Shown: piece after piece, positions 50,868 through 59,443 of the stretch | Layout of the letters: the number at the start of each line of letters is the position of its first letter | Numbering within the stretch: position 1 is the stretch's first letter | NCBI RefSeq assembly: GCF_000389965.1 | Contig: NC_021191.1 | Location: 7,937,501-8,001,500, forward strand | Reading direction: 5' to 3' | DNA from: Actinoplanes sp. N902-109 | Lineage (GTDB): Bacteria; Actinomycetota; Actinomycetes; Mycobacteriales; Micromonosporaceae | Length of the DNA: 64,000 nucleotides | Translations under genes and position numbers: made by a program | The notes under the pieces: generated by a model | The model's input: the letters and a program-made list of their open reading frames with translations, nothing else | What the model was told of the DNA's origin: nothing | Databases searched by the model: none

Positions 50868-51751
50868 ACGCCGACGACGCGCTGCGCCGCATCGCCGAGG
50901 TCTGCGGGCAGGCGGCGGCCGGCGACTTCGAGGCCCGGGTGCCGGCGCTGGGCGACTCGGAACCGGCCCGCGCCGCCCGCAGCGCGGTGAACCAGCTGCT
51001 CGACAGCACCGACGCCTTCGTCCGCGAGTCCGGCGCGGCCCTCGGCGCGGCCGCCGAGGGCCGCTTCCACCGGCGCTTCCTGACCCGGGGCATGCACGGC
51101 GCGTTCCGCACCGCCGCGGCGCAGATCAGCCAGTCCAGCGAGCAGATGGCCGCCTCCGCCGCCGGGGTGGCCGCGGCCAGCGAGTCCCGGCTGCGCCTCG
51201 CCGACGAGCTGGAATCGGCCGTGCTCACCGTCTCGGAGCAGGTGGCGACCGCGGCGACCGAGATGGGCGCCTCGGCCAACGGGCTCGCCGACTTCGCCCG
51301 CAACGCGGTCGAGGACGCCGAGCGCGGCCTGAGCACGGTGACCTCGCTGCGGACGGCCTCCGAGCAGATCCGCACCGCCGTCGACCTGATCAACCAGGTG
51401 GCATCACAGACCCGGCTGCTGGCGCTCAACGCCACCATCGAGGCCGCCCGGGCCGGCGAGGCCGGGCGCGGCTTCAGCGTGGTGGCGGGCGAGGTGAAGA
51501 ACCTGGCCAACGAGACCAGCGAGTCCAGCGAGGAGATCCTCGGACAGGTCAACACCGTGCAGGCCGCCGCGGCCGACGCGGCCAACGTGCTGGACTCGGT
51601 CACCGGCAGCATCCGCGAGATGGCCACCCTGGTCAACGGCATCGCTGCGGCCGTCGACGGCGGCCACGAGTCGGGCACCACCGGCCTCAGCAACCTGGCC
51701 GAGGTGCTCCGCAGCGAGGTGCACCGGTTCGTGACGAAGGCCCGGGGCTAG
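50864..51751 (+). CDS. Soluble methyl-accepting chemotaxis protein
   Basis: The 295-residue protein has no membrane segment. A HAMP-like N-terminal part (RIAEVCGQAAAGDFEARVPALG) leads to a signalling coiled coil with the hairpin tip QTRLLALNATIEAARAGEAGRGFSVVAGEVKNLANETSESSEEI, which is where CheA and CheW bind. The signalling arm is short. It presumably signals for the PAS protein encoded just upstream. No cheA, cheW or flagellar gene is within the window. It overlaps the convergent ribokinase gene by four bases. Confidence 0.92.
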   Translation: MNADDALRRIAEVCGQAAAGDFEARVPALGDSEPARAARSAVNQLLDSTDAFVRESGAALGAAAEGRFHRRFLTRGMHGAFRTAAAQISQSSEQMAASAAGVAAASESRLRLADELESAVLTVSEQVATAATEMGASANGLADFARNAVEDAERGLSTVTSLRTASEQIRTAVDLINQVASQTRLLALNATIEAARAGEAGRGFSVVAGEVKNLANETSESSEEILGQVNTVQAAAADAANVLDSVTGSIREMATLVNGIAAAVDGGHESGTTGLSNLAEVLRSEVHRFVTKARG

Positions 51752-52647
51752 GAGCCTGTGCCGCGGGCGTAGAGGACGTCGATGTCGGCGCGGGACGGCA
51801 GGGAGTTGGAGGCGCCCACCTTGCGGACGCAGGCCGCACCCGCGGCGCTGGCCCACCGGATGGCCTCGATCAGCGGCCGCCCCTCGCCCCAGGCCACGGC
51901 CAGGGCGCCGGTGAACGCATCGCCCGCCGCGGTGGTGTCGACCGCCTCGACCCGGAACGCCGGGATGCGCTCGTCGGCGCCCTCCCGGTCGGCGTAACGG
52001 GAGCCGGCCCCGCTCATCGTCAGCACCACGCGCGGGACCAGCTCCAGCAGCGCGGCCATGTCGGGCTCGGCGGAACCGGTGATCGCGGTGGCCTCGCTCT
52101 CGTTGACCACCAGCAGGTCGATCACGGCCAGCAGCTCCGGCGGCAGGTGCCGGGCCGGGGCCGCGTTGAGGATCGTGCGGGTGCCGCCCTCGCGCGCCGC
52201 GCGGTTGGCCGCGATCACCGTCTCGACCGGGATCTCCTGCTGGCAGATCAGCACGTCGCCGTCGGCGATCACGGTCTCCTCGGCGGCGCTGAGACCGGCG
52301 AACGTGGTGTTGGCACCGGGGCTGACCATGATGGTGTTCTCGCCGGCCCGGTCGACCATGATCACAGCCACGCCGGACGAGCCGTAGCTGGTGCGCACAT
52401 GCGCGGTGTCCACGCCGGACGCGTTGAGCCGGGCCTTGATGGTGACGCCGAACGCATCCGAGCCGATCGCACCCAGGAACGTGCACTCACCACCGGCCCG
52501 GGCGGCGGCGATGGCCTGGTTGGCGCCCTTCCCGCCCGGGGTCATCATGAAGTCGTCACCCAGCACGGTCTCGCCGGGCTGGGGCAGCCGCTCGGCGAGC
52601 CCGACGAGATCCATGTTGGCGCTGCCGGCCACCACGATCTTCGGCAT
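51748..52647 (-). CDS. rbsK: Ribokinase (PfkB family)
   Basis: It phosphorylates ribose at O5 using ATP. The 299-residue protein has the N-terminal motif GSANMDLVGLAERLPQPGET, the glycine motif MTPGGKGANQAIAAARAG and the C-terminal signature DTTAAGDAFTGALAVA with the catalytic Asp. ATG 52647 shares one base with the stop of the ABC ATPase gene (TGATG), so it is coupled. No ribose transporter is adjacent; other pentoses or nucleosides could be substrates. Confidence 0.9.
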   Translation of the reverse strand: MPKIVVAGSANMDLVGLAERLPQPGETVLGDDFMMTPGGKGANQAIAAARAGGECTFLGAIGSDAFGVTIKARLNASGVDTAHVRTSYGSSGVAVIMVDRAGENTIMVSPGANTTFAGLSAAEETVIADGDVLICQQEIPVETVIAANRAAREGGTRTILNAAPARHLPPELLAVIDLLVVNESEATAITGSAEPDMAALLELVPRVVLTMSGAGSRYADREGADERIPAFRVEAVDTTAAGDAFTGALAVAWGEGRPLIEAIRWASAAGAACVRKVGASNSLPSRADIDVLYARGTGS

Positions 52648-53459
52648 CACGCGGCTCGGGCGGTGTAGCGGTCACCGCGGCGCTCGACCACCAGCGGCAG
52701 GCCGAACGTCTTGGACAGGTTGTCGGCGGTCAGCGTCTCGCCGAGCAGGCCCGCGGCCACCACGGTGCCCTCGCGCAGCAGCAGTGCGTGGGTGAAGCCG
52801 GGCGGGATCTCCTCGACGTGATGGGTGACCAGCACCATGGCCGGCGCGTCCGGGTCCTCGGCGAGCTCGGTCAGCCGGGCCAGCAGGTCCTCCCGGCCAC
52901 CCAGGTCGAGCCCGGCGGTGGGCTCGTCGAGCAGCATCAGCTCGGGGTCGGTCATCAGCGCGCGGGCGATCTGGGTGCGCTTGCGCTCGCCCTCGGACAG
53001 CGTGCCGAACTCGCGGTCGAGCAGCGTGCCCATGCCCATCTGGTGCAGCAGCGCGCGGGCGCGGGCCTCGTCCTGCGGGTCGTAACTCTCGCGCCAGCGG
53101 CCGACCACCGACCACGCGGCCGTCACGACGACGTCGAGGACCCGCTCGGTCGGCGGGACCCGGTCGGCCAGCTGCCCGGTCGTGATGCCGACCCGGGTGC
53201 GCAGCTCGGTGATGTCGGTGCGGCCGAGCTGCTCGCCGAGCACCCAGGCGACGCCCCGGGACGGGTGCAGCCGCGCCGAGGCGAGGTTGAGCAATGTGGT
53301 CTTGCCGGCGCCGTTGGGGCCCAGCACCACCCATCGCTCGTCCAGCTCGACCTGCCAGGAGATGCCCCGCAGCAGGTGGTTGCCGCCGCGGATGACACTC
53401 ACCCGGTCGAAGGCGATGACAGTGTCCTCATCAGGGGGTGTGGGGGTCGCGTCGAGCAC
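52647..53459 (-). CDS. ABC transporter ATP-binding protein
   Basis: The roughly 270-residue ATPase has Walker A GPNGAGKTT, a signature LSEGERKRTQIARAL, Walker B LMLLDEPTAGLD and the switch His in LVTHHVEEIP. It resembles stand-alone ATPases related to molybdate/iron-type or ModF-like proteins. No permease gene is nearby, so it may not be a transporter. GTG 53459 is chosen; TTG 53489 overlapping the ROK gene is possible. Middle gene of a ROK-ATPase-ribokinase run. Confidence 0.87.
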   Translation of the reverse strand: MLDATPTPPDEDTVIAFDRVSVIRGGNHLLRGISWQVELDERWVVLGPNGAGKTTLLNLASARLHPSRGVAWVLGEQLGRTDITELRTRVGITTGQLADRVPPTERVLDVVVTAAWSVVGRWRESYDPQDEARARALLHQMGMGTLLDREFGTLSEGERKRTQIARALMTDPELMLLDEPTAGLDLGGREDLLARLTELAEDPDAPAMVLVTHHVEEIPPGFTHALLLREGTVVAAGLLGETLTADNLSKTFGLPLVVERRGDRYTARAA

Positions 53460-53485
53460 GCACCCATCCAACCACCCCGGACCCG

Positions 53486-54664
53486 TCAAGCCGTGGTGGA
53501 CCCGAACACTTCGTCGCGGACCGCCTCCAGCGCCGCGAGCAGGGCGCCGTTGAGGACCGGTTCGACCGCGACCTCGGACACCACCACCTTCGGCGCCACC
53601 AGCGTGATCGACGCCACTTCGGCCTCCACCCGCTCGGCCAGCGCGGTGCCGCCGGCCTGGCTGATCGCCCCGGCCAGCACGACCAGTGGCGGGTCCAGCA
53701 CGATGCAGGTGGCGCCGACACCGAGGGCGAGGCGCCGGGCCAGCTCGTCGAGCACCGGCTCACCGGCTTTGCCCGCGGCTACGGCGGCGCGCACCACGTC
53801 GGCCGACTCGGCCCCCCGGAAGCCGTGCTGCCTGCCGATCTCCTTGGGCGCGTCGGACGAGACCAGCCGCTGGAAAGCACCCTGTACGCCGCGCTCGTGG
53901 GCGTTGTGCGGCACCTCGACCCCGGCGACCGGCAGATAGCCGATCTCGCCGGCCGCGCCGGTGGCGCCCTGGTGCAGCCGGCCGCCGATGACCGAGGCCA
54001 GGCCCACGCCACGGTCGACCCAGACCAGCGCGAAGTCGTCCACGCCCTTGGCCGCCCCGGCGTGCTGCTCGGCCACGGCGACCAGGTTGACGTCGTTGCC
54101 GAAGACCACCGGGACGCTCAGGTCCTTGCGCAGGTCGGCGAGCAGGCCCCGGTGCCAGCCGGGCAGGTCGAACGCGAACGACACCTCGCTGGTCTGCGGG
54201 TCGACCAGACCGGGGGTGCCCAGCACCACCCGCCGTACCGAGTCCAGGCCGGTGCCCGCCGCGGTCGCCGCCTGCAGCACGGCGTTGTGCACGGCCCGCA
54301 CCGGGTCGTCGCTGTCGCGGGTGGACTGCTCGCTGCGGCCGACGATCTCACCGGTGATGTCCGCGCAGGCCGCGATCACCCGATCGGGCAGCACCTCGAC
54401 GCCGATGACGTACGCGCTGCCGGGCGTGACGGCGTACAACTGGGCGTTGGGTCCACGGCCACCGGCCTGCTCCCCCACCCGGCGCACCAGCCCGCGCTCC
54501 TCCAGCCGCTCCACCAACTGGGACGCGGTGACCTTGCTCAGTCCGGTCATCTCGCCCAGCTGGGCGCGGGTCAGCGGGCCCCGGGTCAGCAGCAGCTCGA
54601 GCGCCGCCCGGTCGTTGAGCGCACGCAAAAGCCGGGGGGTGCCCGGCAAGCGGGTGGCGGCCAT
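53486..54664 (-). CDS. ROK-family transcriptional regulator
   Basis: The 392-residue protein has an N-terminal winged helix (LTRAQLGEMTGLSKVTASQLVERLEERGLV) and a ROK sugar-binding domain (VVLGTPGLVDP, VFGNDVNLVA, GATGAAGEIGYLPV). The zinc motif CxCGxxGC of ROK kinases and repressors is absent (PHNAHERGVQGAF), and the EIGH histidine is Tyr. Kinase activity is therefore unlikely. It is divergent from a GH3 hexosaminidase, with a 15-bp palindrome between. ATG 54664 follows AGGGGGA. Likely ligand: an amino sugar, by context. Confidence 0.9.
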   Translation of the reverse strand: MAATRLPGTPRLLRALNDRAALELLLTRGPLTRAQLGEMTGLSKVTASQLVERLEERGLVRRVGEQAGGRGPNAQLYAVTPGSAYVIGVEVLPDRVIAACADITGEIVGRSEQSTRDSDDPVRAVHNAVLQAATAAGTGLDSVRRVVLGTPGLVDPQTSEVSFAFDLPGWHRGLLADLRKDLSVPVVFGNDVNLVAVAEQHAGAAKGVDDFALVWVDRGVGLASVIGGRLHQGATGAAGEIGYLPVAGVEVPHNAHERGVQGAFQRLVSSDAPKEIGRQHGFRGAESADVVRAAVAAGKAGEPVLDELARRLALGVGATCIVLDPPLVVLAGAISQAGGTALAERVEAEVASITLVAPKVVVSEVAVEPVLNGALLAALEAVRDEVFGSTTA

Positions 54665-54695
54665 GACGGGGTCCCCCTTTTAATGACGACATCCG

Positions 54696-54710
54696 GGCGT
54701 GCAGCACGCC
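54696..54710. promoter_or_regulatory. Palindrome between ROK and GH3 genes
   Basis: GGCGTGCAGCACGCC is a perfect 7+1+7 inverted repeat in the 74-base gap between the divergent starts (54664 and 54739). Its position suits a ROK operator controlling both genes. Confidence 0.6.
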
Positions 54711-54738
54711 GCCCGCAGCGTAGCCGAGGAAGGGCACC

Positions 54739-56184
54739 ATGACGATCGACCCGGGGCTGCGTCGCCTCGCTCTGGGTAGCATTCTCGCCGCTTTTCCGGG
54801 TCCGGTCCTGCCGGACCGGGTAACCGCCCTGCTCGCGGACGGGCTCGCGGGCGTCACCCTGTTCGGCACCAATGTCGTCGACCGGTGCCAGGTCGCGGCG
54901 CTCACGGCCGCCATTTCCGCGGTACGGCCGCAGCCGCTGATCGCGATCGACGAGGAGGGCGGCGACGTGACCCGGCTGTGGCACCGCACCGGCAGTCCGT
55001 ACCCGGGCAATGCCGCGCTCGGGGCGGTCGACGACCCGGATCTCACCCGATCGGTGCACGCAGCGATCGGCTCGGAGCTGGCCGGTCTGGGCATCACGCT
55101 CAACCTGGCGCCGGTGGCCGACGTGAACACCGAGGCCGACAACCCGATCATCGGCACCCGGGCGTTCGGCTCGGCCCCCGCACTGGTCGCCCGGCACACC
55201 GCAGCCGCCGTCGAGGGTCTGCAGTCGACCGGTGTGGCGGCCTGTGCCAAGCATTTCCCGGGGCATGGTGCGACCCGTACCGACTCGCATCTCGGCCTGC
55301 CCACCATCGATGCCGCAGCCGGGGTGCTGCGCTCACGCGACCTGCCGCCGTTCGCCGCGGCCGTCGCCGCCGGGGCCGCGGCCGTGATGACCGCCCACAT
55401 CAGAATTCCCGCTCTGACCGGCGCGCTGCCGGCGACTTTCAGCAGCGCCGTGCTCCGCGATCTGCTCCGGCACGAGTACGGCCACCGCGGCGCCATCGTC
55501 ACCGACGCCCTTGAGATGCGGGGTGCGATCGGGGCGGCCGGCAGCGTCGGCCGGGCAGCGGTGCTGGCGCTGGCGGCGGGTGCGGACGTGCTCTGCCTGG
55601 GCGCCCGGGTCAGCACCGCACTGGTGGCGGAGGTGCTGACCGAGATCGCCGGGGCGGTGGCCGACGGGCGGTTGAGCGCCGACCGGCTCAGCGACGCGGC
55701 CGACCGCACGGCGACGCTGGCCGCACGCACGCTTGCCCCGGTCGCCACCGACCCGGCGCTGGGGCTGGCGGCGGCCCGGCGGGCGCTGCGGATCGAGGGC
55801 ACGGTGTCCGGCTTCGCCGACGCAGTGGTGATCCGGCTGCACCCGGGTCACCCGATTGCCTCGGGACCGGTGCCGTGGGGCGACTTCGGGTCCGCGGTCC
55901 CGCTGGCGGCGGCCGACCTTTCCATCGCCGACCTGCTGGAACGCGCCGGGCAGCGGCCGCTGGTGCTGGCCGGCCGGCGGCTGCACCACACCGGGGTGAC
56001 CCGCGAGCTGATCGATTCGGTCGCGGCACGCCATACTGTTGCGGTGGTGGAGATGGGTTGGCCGGCATCGTGGCGGCCGGCCGCCGCGCGGGCGTTCGTG
56101 ACGACGTTCGGCGCCGGGGCGGCCAACGGCCAGGCAGCCGCGGAGGCGCTCGGCCTGACCTCCGGTCTTCACCCGCGGAGCTGA
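54739..56184 (+). CDS. GH3 beta-N-acetylhexosaminidase (NagZ-like)
   Basis: The 481-residue protein has the GH3 barrel with LIAIDEEGGDVTRLW, the NagZ loop KHFPGHGATRTDSHLGLP (His-Asp acid/base pair) and the nucleophile Asp in IVTDALEMRGAIG. A C-terminal domain of about 130 residues follows. It lacks a signal peptide, so it acts in the cytoplasm, probably on GlcNAc-containing fragments such as cell-wall recycling products. ATG 54739 follows GGAAGGG. The ROK gene is divergent, and a strong terminator follows. Confidence 0.92.
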   Translation: MTIDPGLRRLALGSILAAFPGPVLPDRVTALLADGLAGVTLFGTNVVDRCQVAALTAAISAVRPQPLIAIDEEGGDVTRLWHRTGSPYPGNAALGAVDDPDLTRSVHAAIGSELAGLGITLNLAPVADVNTEADNPIIGTRAFGSAPALVARHTAAAVEGLQSTGVAACAKHFPGHGATRTDSHLGLPTIDAAAGVLRSRDLPPFAAAVAAGAAAVMTAHIRIPALTGALPATFSSAVLRDLLRHEYGHRGAIVTDALEMRGAIGAAGSVGRAAVLALAAGADVLCLGARVSTALVAEVLTEIAGAVADGRLSADRLSDAADRTATLAARTLAPVATDPALGLAAARRALRIEGTVSGFADAVVIRLHPGHPIASGPVPWGDFGSAVPLAAADLSIADLLERAGQRPLVLAGRRLHHTGVTRELIDSVAARHTVAVVEMGWPASWRPAAARAFVTTFGAGAANGQAAAEALGLTSGLHPRS

Positions 56185-56221
56185 GGCAGCGGCGGGCCGC
56201 CACCCGCCGCTGCCTCTTTTT
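56183..56221 (+). terminator. Perfect rho-independent terminator of the GH3 gene
   Basis: GAGGCAGCGGCGGG (56183-56196) and CCCGCCGCTGCCTC (56203-56216) form a perfect 14-bp stem with a 6-base loop, followed by five T residues. The stem starts at the last base of the stop codon. Confidence 0.95.
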
Positions 56222-56558
56222 ATGCCCGTAGCGGTGACATTGCGTCACCGGTTTGTCAACTACTTTGAGTTACATCATTTCGGGAGTTGCGCCGTCCTCG
56301 CGCCCTTCGGACCAGGCTGTCCGGATCATGCGCCCAGCTTGAACCGACCGAACGGACAATTCCCGCACGCTGCGCTTCCCTAGTCGGATGATCATCACGT
56401 AGCGTCATGTTCGCAGGTGGATCTGGGGAACGCCGCCGGTGCGCTTCGGACTTCGGGACCAGTCCGAATGCCGCCCGGCGGCACAGATGGGGGCCGGACG
56501 CCCCGGCGGTTTCGGGAGCAACCACCGGACCACGGCGTCCGGCTCACCCGTCGTGCGC
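56222..56558. other. Gene-free gap between GH3 and copper ATPase genes
   Basis: This 337-base gap is locally less GC-rich than its flanks near 56240-56280. It contains the inverted repeats GTGAC-attgc-GTCAC (56233-56247) and GATGATCATC (56387-56396), and a weak hairpin CCGGAC/GTCCGG (56525-56542) just after the copA stop. No gene is supported. Confidence 0.55.
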
Positions 56559-58679
56559 TCAGCGGAAGCGACGCAGGCGCAGGCTGTTGGCGACCACGAA
56601 GATCGAGCTGAACGCCATCGCCGCGCCCGCGATCATCGGGTTGAGCAGGCCCGCGGCGGCGAGCGGCAGCCCGGCCACGTTGTAGGCGAAGGCCCAGAAC
56701 AGGTTGCCGTGGATGATCTGCACGGTGCGCCGGGACAACCGCACGGCGTCAACCGCCGCGGACAGGTCGTCACGCATCAGGGTCAGGTCGGAGGCTTCGA
56801 TCGCCACGTCCGTGCCGGCGCCCATGGCGATGCCGAGATCGGCCTGCGCCAGCGCTGCCGCGTCGTTCACGCCGTCGCCGACCATCGCCACCACCCGGCC
56901 GGCCGCCTGCAGCTGCTTCACCACGTCGACCTTGCCCGCGGGCAGTACCTCCGCGACCACCTCGGTGACGCCGATCTCGGCCGCCACCCGTTCCGCGACC
57001 GCCTGCGCGTCGCCGGTGGCCAGCACCGGGGTCAGGCCCAGGCGGCGGAAGCGGGCGATGGCGGGGGCGCTCTCCGGGCGTACCGCGTCGGAAAGCGCGA
57101 GCCGGCCCTGCAGCGCGCCGGCGACGCGCACCTCGACCCAGGTCTGAGCGGTGGCGCCGGAGCCGCGAGCGACCTCGACCAGCTCGCCGGCCACCGTGCC
57201 GCGGACCCCGACGCCCGCGGTGGCCTGGAAGTCCGCGACCGGCTGGAGGTCGCCCCGGGCGCGGGCGGCCCGGGTGATGGCCCGGCCCAGCGGATGTTCG
57301 GACGCGGCCTCGACCGCCCCGGCGAGCAGCAGCACCTCGTCCGCATCCCGGCCGGGTTCCGGCACGACCTCGCGCACCGTCATGAGGCCCGTGGTGACGG
57401 TGCCGGTCTTGTCCAGCACGATCGTGTCGACCCGGCGCACCGACTCCAGCGCCTCCACACCGCGGATGAGGATGCCCAGCTGGGCGCCGCGGCCCGTGCC
57501 GACCAGCAGCGCCGTCGGCGTGGCCAGGCCGAGCGCACAGGGACAGGCGATGATCAGCACGGCCACGGCCGCGGTGAAAGCGGCGGCCGGGCCGGCGCCC
57601 GAGCCCAGCCAGTAACCCAGCGTGCCCAGTGCCAGCGCGACGACGGTCGGGACGAAGACCCCGGAGATGCGGTCGGCCAGCCGCTGCACCGCCGCCTTCC
57701 CGGCCTGCGCCTCCTCGACGAGCCGGGCCATCTGGGCGAGCTGGGTGTCCGCGCCGACCCTGGTGGCGCGGACGATCAGCCGGCCGCCCGCGTTCACGGT
57801 GCCGCCCGTGACGGCATCACCCTCGGCCACCTCGACCGGCACCGACTCACCCGTGATCAGGCTGCGGTCGACGGCCGACGAGCCCTCCGTCACCTCACCG
57901 TCGGTGGCGATCAGCTGGCCCGGCCGTACCAGGAAAAGGTCGCCGGGCCGCAGCTGGTCGACCGGGACCTCGCGGCCGTCGGGCAGCGTGACGGTCTTCG
58001 CGCCCATCTCCAGCAGGGAGCGCAGCGCGTCACCGGCGCGCCGCTTGGCGCGCGCCTCAGCCCAGCGGCCGGTCAGCAGGAACGTGGTGACCCCGGCGGC
58101 GGCCTCCAGATAGATCGCATCGCCCTCGGCGCCGGCACGCAGCGTGAACGGGTGAGTCATGCCGGGCATGCCCGCGTCGCCCAGGAACAGCGCCCACAGC
58201 GACCAGAGGAACGCGGCGAGCGTGCCGAGCGACACTAGGGTGTCCATGGTGGCCGCGCCGTGCCGCAGGTTGACGAACGCCGACCGGTGGAACGGCCACC
58301 CTCCGTAGCAGACGACGGGCGCGGCCAGGGTCAGCGACAGCCACTGCCAGTAATCGAACTGCCAGGCCGGCACCATCGCCAGCAGGATCACCGGAATGCT
58401 CAGCACGGCCGAGAGCACCAGCCGGGTGGTCAACGGGTCCGCCGCTCGGGTCTCGGCGACGGTCTCAGCCGTCGGCTCGGCGGCGGTGTAGCCGGTCTTC
58501 TCGACGACGGCGATCAGCTCGGCCGCGGTCATCACGTCCGGGACGGTGGCCCGCGCCTTCTCGGTGGCGTAGTTGACCGTGGCCGTCACGCCGTCGAGCC
58601 GGTTCAGCTTCTTCTCGATCCGGTTGGCGCACGCGGCGCACGTCATGCCACCGATCTCAAGCTCGATCTGCCGGGTCAT
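56559..58679 (-). CDS. copA: Copper-exporting P1B-type ATPase
   Basis: The 706-residue pump expels Cu(I). An N-terminal heavy-metal domain has GMTCAACA (Cys14, Cys17). Eight membrane segments include the transport motif CPC (near 377, IIACPCALG). The phosphorylation site DKTGT is near 421, with SEHPLG for ATP and GDGVNDAAAL as hinge. The start MTRQIELEIGGMTC fits the family. A CsoR-type palindrome lies 13 bases upstream of the start codon. The usual csoR and copZ neighbours are absent; an MFS relic occupies the upstream side. Confidence 0.95.
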   Translation of the reverse strand: MTRQIELEIGGMTCAACANRIEKKLNRLDGVTATVNYATEKARATVPDVMTAAELIAVVEKTGYTAAEPTAETVAETRAADPLTTRLVLSAVLSIPVILLAMVPAWQFDYWQWLSLTLAAPVVCYGGWPFHRSAFVNLRHGAATMDTLVSLGTLAAFLWSLWALFLGDAGMPGMTHPFTLRAGAEGDAIYLEAAAGVTTFLLTGRWAEARAKRRAGDALRSLLEMGAKTVTLPDGREVPVDQLRPGDLFLVRPGQLIATDGEVTEGSSAVDRSLITGESVPVEVAEGDAVTGGTVNAGGRLIVRATRVGADTQLAQMARLVEEAQAGKAAVQRLADRISGVFVPTVVALALGTLGYWLGSGAGPAAAFTAAVAVLIIACPCALGLATPTALLVGTGRGAQLGILIRGVEALESVRRVDTIVLDKTGTVTTGLMTVREVVPEPGRDADEVLLLAGAVEAASEHPLGRAITRAARARGDLQPVADFQATAGVGVRGTVAGELVEVARGSGATAQTWVEVRVAGALQGRLALSDAVRPESAPAIARFRRLGLTPVLATGDAQAVAERVAAEIGVTEVVAEVLPAGKVDVVKQLQAAGRVVAMVGDGVNDAAALAQADLGIAMGAGTDVAIEASDLTLMRDDLSAAVDAVRLSRRTVQIIHGNLFWAFAYNVAGLPLAAAGLLNPMIAGAAMAFSSIFVVANSLRLRRFR

Positions 58680-58691
58680 GCCCCCATGCTA

Positions 58692-58706
58692 TACCCCATG
58701 GGGGTA
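58692..58706 (-). promoter_or_regulatory. CsoR-type copper operator
   Basis: TACCCCATGGGGGTA is an inverted repeat TACCCC/GGGGTA in the C4-G4 style of actinobacterial CsoR sites, placed directly upstream of copA. A second ACCCC-like arm (CCCCCAT, 58681-58687) extends it. Copper-dependent derepression is expected from the family; no csoR gene is in the window. Confidence 0.7.
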
Positions 58707-58830
58707 CCTGTGCCGAGTCGCGCCCGAGCTGCCACATCCGTCTTTTTCGCCGTACACGGCGCCGCAACCGGGACGTTCGCGGCGCGGGTGCCGTGGATCC
58801 GCTTCCTGCTCACCGCCGTGCCGCTGCCGG
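58698..58830 (+). pseudogene. N-terminal relic of an MFS transporter
   Basis: Read from ATG 58698, the DNA encodes SRARAATSVFFAVHGAATG then TFAARVPWI, the first helix and following motif of MFS proteins in the YbjJ-like group. It then continues as RFLLTAVPLPAMAPRSA without further helices. A complete transporter would need about 400 residues. The fragment is jammed between the copper operator and the end of the TetR gene, consistent with a deletion. Confidence 0.6.
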
Positions 58831-59391
58831 CTATGGCGCCGCGGTCAGCCGCGACCGCGTCCCCGCGAGGATCACTTCGAGGCCGTGCTCGAACAACTCC
58901 GCCTGGGCTTTCGCCCACCCGGCCGCGCCGGGCCCGGCCGGGATCTGCTGCTCCTGCAGGACATGCCCGGTGATGTAGCTGCTCAACGTCATGATCGTGC
59001 GGAACGCCAGCAGCGGCGTGAACCCCCGCTCGACCATCGCCGCCAGCTCCGCCTCGAAACGCCGCGTGGTCTCGTCGCTGCGCGCGGCGGACGACACGAC
59101 GCGCGCGCCGTCGCGGGTGGCCAGCAGGGATTTCCGGTACGCCCGGGAGCGCCGGCGCAGCCAGTCCGGCCACTCCTCACCGGGCTCCGGCGGACCCATG
59201 CCGGCCCGCAGGATGATCTCGTTCGCGATGCCGTCGAGCAGGTCCTGCTTCGTCTTCACGTGCCAGTAGAGGGCCGGCGACTGCACCCCGAGCTCGGTAG
59301 CCAGCCGCCGCACGCTCAACCCGTCGAGGCCGACCTCATCGAGCAGGCGCAGCCCGGTCTGGATCAGTACCGCACGGGTGAGCCCCTTCAC
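58831..59391 (-). CDS. TetR-family repressor
   Basis: The 186-residue protein has the TetR helix-turn-helix (GLSVRRLATELGVQSPALYWHVKTKQDLLDGI) and a TetR_C-like ligand domain. The YWHVKTKQDLL wording is closest to the TetR(tetracycline)-type branch. GTG 59391 is the start. It is divergent from the alpha/beta hydrolase gene, with two copies of a CTTAGC...GCTAAG operator between. Its ligand may be a substrate or product of that hydrolase. Confidence 0.92.
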   Translation of the reverse strand: MKGLTRAVLIQTGLRLLDEVGLDGLSVRRLATELGVQSPALYWHVKTKQDLLDGIANEIILRAGMGPPEPGEEWPDWLRRRSRAYRKSLLATRDGARVVSSAARSDETTRRFEAELAAMVERGFTPLLAFRTIMTLSSYITGHVLQEQQIPAGPGAAGWAKAQAELFEHGLEVILAGTRSRLTAAP

Positions 59392-59399
59392 CGGCCTAC

Positions 59400-59436
59400 C
59401 TTAACAGTGCTAAGTTCTCCTTAGCGGCGCTAAGGA
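59400..59436. promoter_or_regulatory. Double TetR operator
   Basis: Two 15-bp sites, CTTAACAGTGCTAAG (59400-59414) and CTTAGCGGCGCTAAG (59420-59434), lie 20 bases apart in the 52-base gap between divergent genes. The second is part of the perfect 19-bp palindrome TCCTTAGCGGCGCTAAGGA (59418-59436), whose right edge supplies the ribosome binding site of the hydrolase gene. Confidence 0.85.
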
Positions 59437-59443
59437 GGACGGC

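Noticed and set aside
58681..58706. Start of an MFS gene as a live gene
   Set aside because: The frame loses MFS similarity after about 33 codons and runs into the end of the TetR gene on the other strand.
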